From contig NZ_AP024653.1 in the NCBI RefSeq assembly GCF_019977335.1, positions 310,001-374,000 on the forward strand: a stretch of DNA of 64,000 nucleotides, in the 5' to 3' direction. The position numbers were made by a program, and so were the translations under genes. The notes beneath the pieces were generated by a model, which was given only the letters and a program-made list of their open reading frames with translations, was not told the DNA's origin and ran no database searches. Below, one piece after another: positions 59,796 through 64,000 of this stretch; position 1 is the first letter of the stretch, and each line of letters starts with the position of its first letter. Source of the stretch: Arthrobacter sp. NicSoilB4 (GTDB lineage: Bacteria > Actinomycetota > Actinomycetes > Actinomycetales > Micrococcaceae).

Positions 59796-61031
59796 TTGCC
59801 CGTGCAGCCACAAGGACGTGCCAGCGGACAGAAAATCACCGAGGACGAATCAGCGCGGGGGGCCGTAGCCGTGCCGCCCTTCCCGGACGCTGATCTGATG
59901 TACATCGTCGACCTGCTGCCTCCGGCGGAACAGGCCCGCTATCTGGAGATCCGCGATTTTCTCCAGTCCCGGATCCGGGCTGCCTCGATCGACTACTGGA
60001 ACCGCGAGGAATTCCCCTTCGGGCTGCTCGCCGAACTGGGCAAATACGGCCTCGGCGGCCTCCAGACCGACGGCACCTCCAAGCTGTTTAAGGGCCTCAT
60101 GTACGTAGAGGTGGCCCGCGCCGACGTGTCCCTCTCGGCCCTCGTGGGGATCCACAACGAGCTGATTGTCGGCATGATCGACCAGCTCGGCTCCGAGGCG
60201 CAGAAGGCCCGCTGGTTGCCGGGGCTCACCGCCCTCACGCAGATCGGCGCCTTTGCCCTGACCGAGCCGGACCACGGCTCGGACATCGCCGGCGGGCTGG
60301 CCACGACCGCCCGGCTCGAGGGCGGGGAGTGGGTGATCAGCGGGGCCAAGCGCTGGATCGGTGCCGGCACGATTGCGGACTTCGCCCTGGTCTGGGCGCG
60401 GGACGTCGCGGACCATCAGATCAAGGGCTTCATCGTGGAGACGGACCGCCCCGGCTACGCCGCCACGAAGATCGCGAACAAGATCGGGCTGCGGATCATG
60501 CAGAACGCGGACATCGTGCTCGACGAGGTCCGTATCCCGGAGTCCAACCTCCTGCCCGGGGCCACGGACTTCTCCAAGGCCAACGAGCTGCTCCGCGATT
60601 CCCGCGCCTGGGTGGGCTGGCAGGCGGCCGGCATCCAGCTGGCCGCGTTCGACGTCGCGCGTTCCTACTCGCTGGAGCGGAAGCAGTTCGGCAAGGAACT
60701 GGCACGCTTCCAGCTGATCCAACAGCAGCTGGCCGAGATCCTGGGCAACGCGTCCGCCTCCCTGTCGCTGATGGCGCAGCTGGCCAGGATCCAGGAAGAC
60801 GGCAAGCTCGAAATGGTCCAGGCCGCGATGGCCAAGTCCACCACCACCCGGCTGGCCCGGGCATCGGTGGCGATGGGGCGCTCGCTGCTGGGCGGCAACG
60901 GGATCAGCAGCGACTACGAGATGGGCAAGCTCTTTGGCGACGCCGAGATCCTGTACACGTACGAGGGCAGCTACGAGATCAACTCGCTGATTGTGGCCCG
61001 GGCCGTGACGGGCAAGTCCGCGTTTGTGTAG
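59796..61031 (+). CDS. Acyl-CoA dehydrogenase (glutaryl-CoA-dehydrogenase-like)
   Basis: A 411-residue flavoenzyme. Visible: ALTEPDHGSDIAGGLATTA (substrate/FAD region), KRWIGAGTIADFALVWARD, and TYEGSYEINSLIVARAVTG near the C-terminus, where TYEG holds the catalytic Glu in this subgroup. The LTEPDHGSD motif and TYEGSYEIN resemble glutaryl-CoA and related dehydrogenases; the true substrate is open. The start is TTG at 59796 (after GAAGGGA) or GTG two codons later. It is divergent from the acyl-CoA synthetase gene and convergent to kdpE. Confidence 0.9.
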   Translation: MPVQPQGRASGQKITEDESARGAVAVPPFPDADLMYIVDLLPPAEQARYLEIRDFLQSRIRAASIDYWNREEFPFGLLAELGKYGLGGLQTDGTSKLFKGLMYVEVARADVSLSALVGIHNELIVGMIDQLGSEAQKARWLPGLTALTQIGAFALTEPDHGSDIAGGLATTARLEGGEWVISGAKRWIGAGTIADFALVWARDVADHQIKGFIVETDRPGYAATKIANKIGLRIMQNADIVLDEVRIPESNLLPGATDFSKANELLRDSRAWVGWQAAGIQLAAFDVARSYSLERKQFGKELARFQLIQQQLAEILGNASASLSLMAQLARIQEDGKLEMVQAAMAKSTTTRLARASVAMGRSLLGGNGISSDYEMGKLFGDAEILYTYEGSYEINSLIVARAVTGKSAFV

Positions 61032-61064
61032 GAAGGGCCGGGGTCAACGGGCCCGCGGGACTGA

Positions 61065-61739
61065 TCAGGGCAGGAACCGGTAACCGATCCCTGCCTCGGT
61101 GATCAGGTGCCGCGGGGCGGCTGCCTCCGGTTCCAGCTTGCGCCGAAGCTGGGCCATATAGACGCGGAGATAGTTGGTCTCCTTGGCGTAGGCCGGACCC
61201 CACACCTCGGACAGGAGCTGCTGCTGGGTGACGAGTTTCTCCGGACTGCGGACCAGCACCTCCAGCATCTTCCACTCGGTCGGAGTCAGCCGGATGTCCT
61301 GGCCGTCGCGGAGGACCCGGCGTTTGCCGAGGTCCACGGTGAACGCTTCGGTGGTGACCACCGCCGGCTGCCCCGCCTCGGCGCTGCGGCGAAGCAGGGC
61401 ACGCAGGCGCGCCAGGAGCTCCTCCAGCCCGAAAGGCTTGGTGATGTAGTCGTCGGCGCCGGCGTCGAGCGCTTCGACCTTGTCCTCGGACCCGTGCCGG
61501 GCGGACAGGACCAGGACCGGCACTGCGCTCCAGCCGCGGAGCTTCCGGAGCACCGCCGATCCGTCCATGTCAGGAAGTCCGAGGTCCAGGATCACGAGGG
61601 CCGGCGGCTGCTGCTGGGCAGCGAGCAGTGCCGAACGGCCGTCGGCGGCCGTCACGACCTCGTAGCCATGGGCCTGCAGCGTGATCCGCAGGGCGCGGAG
61701 CAAGTAGGTGTCGTCGTCGACCACCAGTACGGAGGTCAT
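61065..61739 (-). CDS. kdpE: KdpE response regulator
   Basis: A 224-residue OmpR-type regulator. The receiver domain has Asp52 (VILDLGLPDMDG) and Lys at about 105 in DDYITKPFG; the C-terminal winged helix has DGQDIRLTPTEWKMLEVLVR and VYMAQLRRKLE. With KdpD it controls the high-affinity potassium-uptake ATPase genes. The start overlaps the kdpD stop by 4 bases. The structural kdpFABC genes are not in the window and are expected to the right. Confidence 0.95.
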   Translation of the reverse strand: MTSVLVVDDDTYLLRALRITLQAHGYEVVTAADGRSALLAAQQQPPALVILDLGLPDMDGSAVLRKLRGWSAVPVLVLSARHGSEDKVEALDAGADDYITKPFGLEELLARLRALLRRSAEAGQPAVVTTEAFTVDLGKRRVLRDGQDIRLTPTEWKMLEVLVRSPEKLVTQQQLLSEVWGPAYAKETNYLRVYMAQLRRKLEPEAAAPRHLITEAGIGYRFLP

Positions 61740-64000
61740 ACCGGGTCCGTCCCGGAGGCGAGGAGCGGCGGCTTATGGAGCCGGCCAATGACCGCAGATT
61801 GTGGGACCAGGGGTGCCTGGTCCGGTTCGGCGCGGAACGGAACGCCGGAGGACAGCGGAAGGCTGATCACCATGGTCAGGCCGCCGCCCGGCGTCGCTTC
61901 GGCGCTCAGCCTGCCGCCCATCGCCTCGGTGAAACCCTTCGCCACAGCGAGGCCGAGCCCCACTCCTGTGGCCTGCGTGGCATCGTCGAGGCGCTGGAAG
62001 GGGCGGAACATGTCCACGACCCGTTCCGCCGGGATGCCCGTTCCGTGGTCGATGATGCGGAGCTCGCCGGCCGGGCGGCCACTCGCGGTGGCCGGGCCCA
62101 GTCCGCCGGCGGAACCGGCCAGGACAATGTCGGACCCGGGGGCGTACTTGACCGCGTTCTCCACGATATTGGCAATGACACGCTCCAGCATGCCGTGGTC
62201 GGCATCGACCTCGGGCATGTTGGCGGGGAGCTCGACACGCACCCGGCCCGGAGCGATCCCGTGCAGCCCGCCGGGAATGACCTCGTACCACCGCACCGGC
62301 CGCAGCAACGGTTTGATCGAGTCCGACGTGAGCCGGGACATGTCCAGCAGGTTCCCCACCAGTACTTCCAGCCGGTCCGAACAGTCCTCGATAGTCGCCA
62401 GCAGTTCCCCTTCCTCCTCCCGCGTGTAGCGGACACCCTCCTGCCGAAGGCCACCCACTGCGAGCTTGATGCCGGCCAGCGGAGTGCGGAGATCGTGCGA
62501 GACTGCGCGGAGGATCGACGTTCGCATGGTGTTGCCTTCAGCGAGCTTCAGGACTTCAGATCGGCTGGCCAGCAGTTGCCGCCGTTCCAGCTGGGCCGCC
62601 AGATGGACACCAAAGGCGCCCAGGAGCCGCCTGTCACTGGCCGGCAGCACCCTGCCGGACAGGACAAGGCATGTGGTGGCGTCAATCCGCTCCACGTTCT
62701 CTCCGTGGATTCCTCCGATGCCGGGGCTATCGCCGGCGCCGGGACTGACGCCGGATACTTCGCCGGCGCTGGCGACAACCCGCCAACCCCCGCCCTGGCC
62801 GGACGTGGCAGTGGCAGTGGCAGCGGCCCCGGCGCGGAAGGCGTCGTCGTCCGGACGGGTCAGAAGGGCCGCGCCCCTGACCTGGAAGACGTCCAGGGCC
62901 TGCTGCAGCAGTCCCACAATGGTGTCCTCCGAACCGGCCGCCCCGCGCGAGAGGTCCGCGAGAGTGGCGGCCTCCGCCCTCGCAAGGGCCGCTTCCTTGG
63001 AACGCCGCGCGGAGAGATCCACCACAGTGGCGACTGCGGCGGAAACCCCGACAAACACCAGGAGGGCGAGCACGTTCTCGGAATCGCTGATGGTCAGGTT
63101 GCCCAACGGCGGGGTGGAGAAGTAGTTCACCAGCAGGCTGCTCCAGAGCGCCGCGACGATAGCGGGCCACAGGCCGCCGACCAGCGCCACGGCGACGGAG
63201 CCGCTGAGCTGGACCAGGACGGTGGCGGCCAGGTTCTTGTCGGGGTTTACTGCCAGCAGGAGCTGCAGGACGGCGGGCAGGAGGATGGCCATCACAAAGC
63301 CTGTCGTGACCCGGGCCCGGCCCAGATCCTGCCGCCGGCGCACAACGGGGCCTCGGCCCTCAGGCGGCCCGGACACGATGTGAACGTCGATGGCGCCCGC
63401 GTCGCGGACCACCCGGGCTCCCGTGCTGCCGCCACGAAGGCCGGCCAGCAGCCTGGTCAGGCGCCCGCTGCGGGGGATTCCAACGACGATCTGGGTGGCG
63501 TTGACGCTGCGGGCAAAGTCCAGCAGCGCCGCGGCCGGGTCTTCCCCGGCCACGAGGTGGTAGCTGCCGCCAAGGTCCTGGACCAGGCGGCGTTGTGACT
63601 CCAGCTCCTGCGGCGATTCTGCGGCCGCAGATTCCGCTGCGCGCACGTGCACCGCGAGCAGGTCACCGCCGTTGACCCGGTTGAGGATGCGGGCACCGCG
63701 GCGGATCAGGGTTTCGCCCTCCGGCCCGCCGGGCAGCCCGACCACGATCCGCTCCCGGGCCGCCCAGCTGGCGTCGATTCCGTTTCCCGTCCGGTACGCG
63801 GCGAGCCCCTCGTCCACCCGGTCCGCCAGCCACAGCAGGGCCAGCTCCCGCAGGGCCGCCAGGTTGCCCGGACGGTAGTAGTCTGCGAGCGCAGAGTCGA
63901 CCCTGTCGGCTGCGACGATCTTGCCGTCAGCGAGGCGCTGCCGCAGGAGTTCGGGGGAGATGTCCACCAGCTGGATCTGTCCCGCCTGCCGGGCGACCTC
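61736..64000 (-). CDS. kdpD: KdpD sensor kinase, N-terminus beyond the right edge
   Basis: The reading frame continues to the right edge. Present: the end of the KdpD sensor domain, a Usp-like domain (VVGLPGGPEGETL then ATQIVVGIPRSGRL), four membrane segments (VMAILLPAVLQLLLAV then LVGGLWPAIVAALWSSLLVN), a GAF-like domain, a dimerisation helix with His (AVSHDLRTPLAGIKLAVG), and HATPase (ANIVENAVKYAPGSD). The upstream ATP-binding part and start are absent, so the gene is cut, not broken. Its stop overlaps kdpE. Confidence 0.95.
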   Translation of the reverse strand, partial: EVARQAGQIQLVDISPELLRQRLADGKIVAADRVDSALADYYRPGNLAALRELALLWLADRVDEGLAAYRTGNGIDASWAARERIVVGLPGGPEGETLIRRGARILNRVNGGDLLAVHVRAAESAAAESPQELESQRRLVQDLGGSYHLVAGEDPAAALLDFARSVNATQIVVGIPRSGRLTRLLAGLRGGSTGARVVRDAGAIDVHIVSGPPEGRGPVVRRRQDLGRARVTTGFVMAILLPAVLQLLLAVNPDKNLAATVLVQLSGSVAVALVGGLWPAIVAALWSSLLVNYFSTPPLGNLTISDSENVLALLVFVGVSAAVATVVDLSARRSKEAALARAEAATLADLSRGAAGSEDTIVGLLQQALDVFQVRGAALLTRPDDDAFRAGAAATATATSGQGGGWRVVASAGEVSGVSPGAGDSPGIGGIHGENVERIDATTCLVLSGRVLPASDRRLLGAFGVHLAAQLERRQLLASRSEVLKLAEGNTMRTSILRAVSHDLRTPLAGIKLAVGGLRQEGVRYTREEEGELLATIEDCSDRLEVLVGNLLDMSRLTSDSIKPLLRPVRWYEVIPGGLHGIAPGRVRVELPANMPEVDADHGMLERVIANIVENAVKYAPGSDIVLAGSAGGLGPATASGRPAGELRIIDHGTGIPAERVVDMFRPFQRLDDATQATGVGLGLAVAKGFTEAMGGRLSAEATPGGGLTMVISLPLSSGVPFRAEPDQAPLVPQSAVIGRLHKPPLLASGTDPV

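Overview
The window is about 64 kb of high-GC chromosomal DNA with dense, short-spaced genes, many GTG/TTG starts and 4-base ATGA/GTGA overlaps. The protein set (urocanase with a CSG-type histidine ammonia-lyase, Asp23/AmaP envelope-stress operon, Actinobacterial Holin-X protein, LysG/LysE pair, MHS transporter, CYP102-type P450 fusion) points to an actinobacterium of the Arthrobacter/Pseudarthrobacter type (Micrococcaceae). That placement is inference from family resemblance. I see no phage, IS element, CRISPR array or plasmid gene; this looks like ordinary chromosome.

Layout. 1-3.6 kb: a partial universal stress protein and a minus-strand membrane/stress operon (coiled-coil protein, Holin-X protein, DUF3618 protein, YihY). 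3.7-8 kb: spermidine-synthase-like protein, LysR regulator divergent from 3-hydroxybutyrate dehydrogenase, a small HTH protein whose tail is a (GGACCC)n repeat, and a LysE-family exporter. 8-18 kb: histidine utilisation (permease, IclR regulator, hutU, hutH, a small conserved protein, CPA1 antiporter, hutG); imidazolonepropionase (hutI) is absent here. 18-31 kb: purine permease, CopC-like protein, FAD/NAD-binding protein, two-domain Usp, PEP-synthase/rifampicin-phosphotransferase-like enzyme with an overlapping membrane protein, LolA-like lipoprotein plus ABC transporter, NlpC/P60 hydrolase. 31-36 kb: CDF metal exporter, zincin, EamA transporter, LysG/LysE, PaiB-like protein. 36-40 kb: tRNA-Glu, tRNA-Asp, tRNA-Phe with a terminator, a lipoprotein and a five-gene Asp23/AmaP operon. 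40-46 kb: sugar ABC importer without its own ATPase, LacI regulator, unknown protein, exonuclease III. 46-51 kb: valine catabolism. 51-57 kb: P450-reductase fusion, DUF1761 protein, MHS transporter, LuxR and MarR regulators. 57.8-64 kb: acyl-CoA synthetase divergent from an acyl-CoA dehydrogenase, then kdpE and kdpD (kdpD runs off the right edge).

Two layers of apparent regulation recur. An 18-base palindrome (TGTCYGGNATTCCRGACA type) lies upstream of the permease, the iclR gene and hutU, with a weaker copy upstream of hutG, suggesting one IclR-controlled histidine regulon that includes the permease. Sites of CRP/GlxR type (TGTGA-N6-TCACA) lie upstream of the permease, the sugar ABC operon, the MHS transporter and the acyl-CoA synthetase/dehydrogenase pair, suggesting global carbon control.

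The window also carries dispersed palindromic elements. Three copies of a TGCTCCGTAA-type element lie at 3' ends; in one copy both convergent genes read into the element and take their stop codon from it. Two other large palindromes of different sequence sit at 18.1 and 20.4 kb. The most distinctive things to follow up are these palindromes, the hut operators, the hexanucleotide repeat inside a gene, and the uncharacterised membrane/stress operons.
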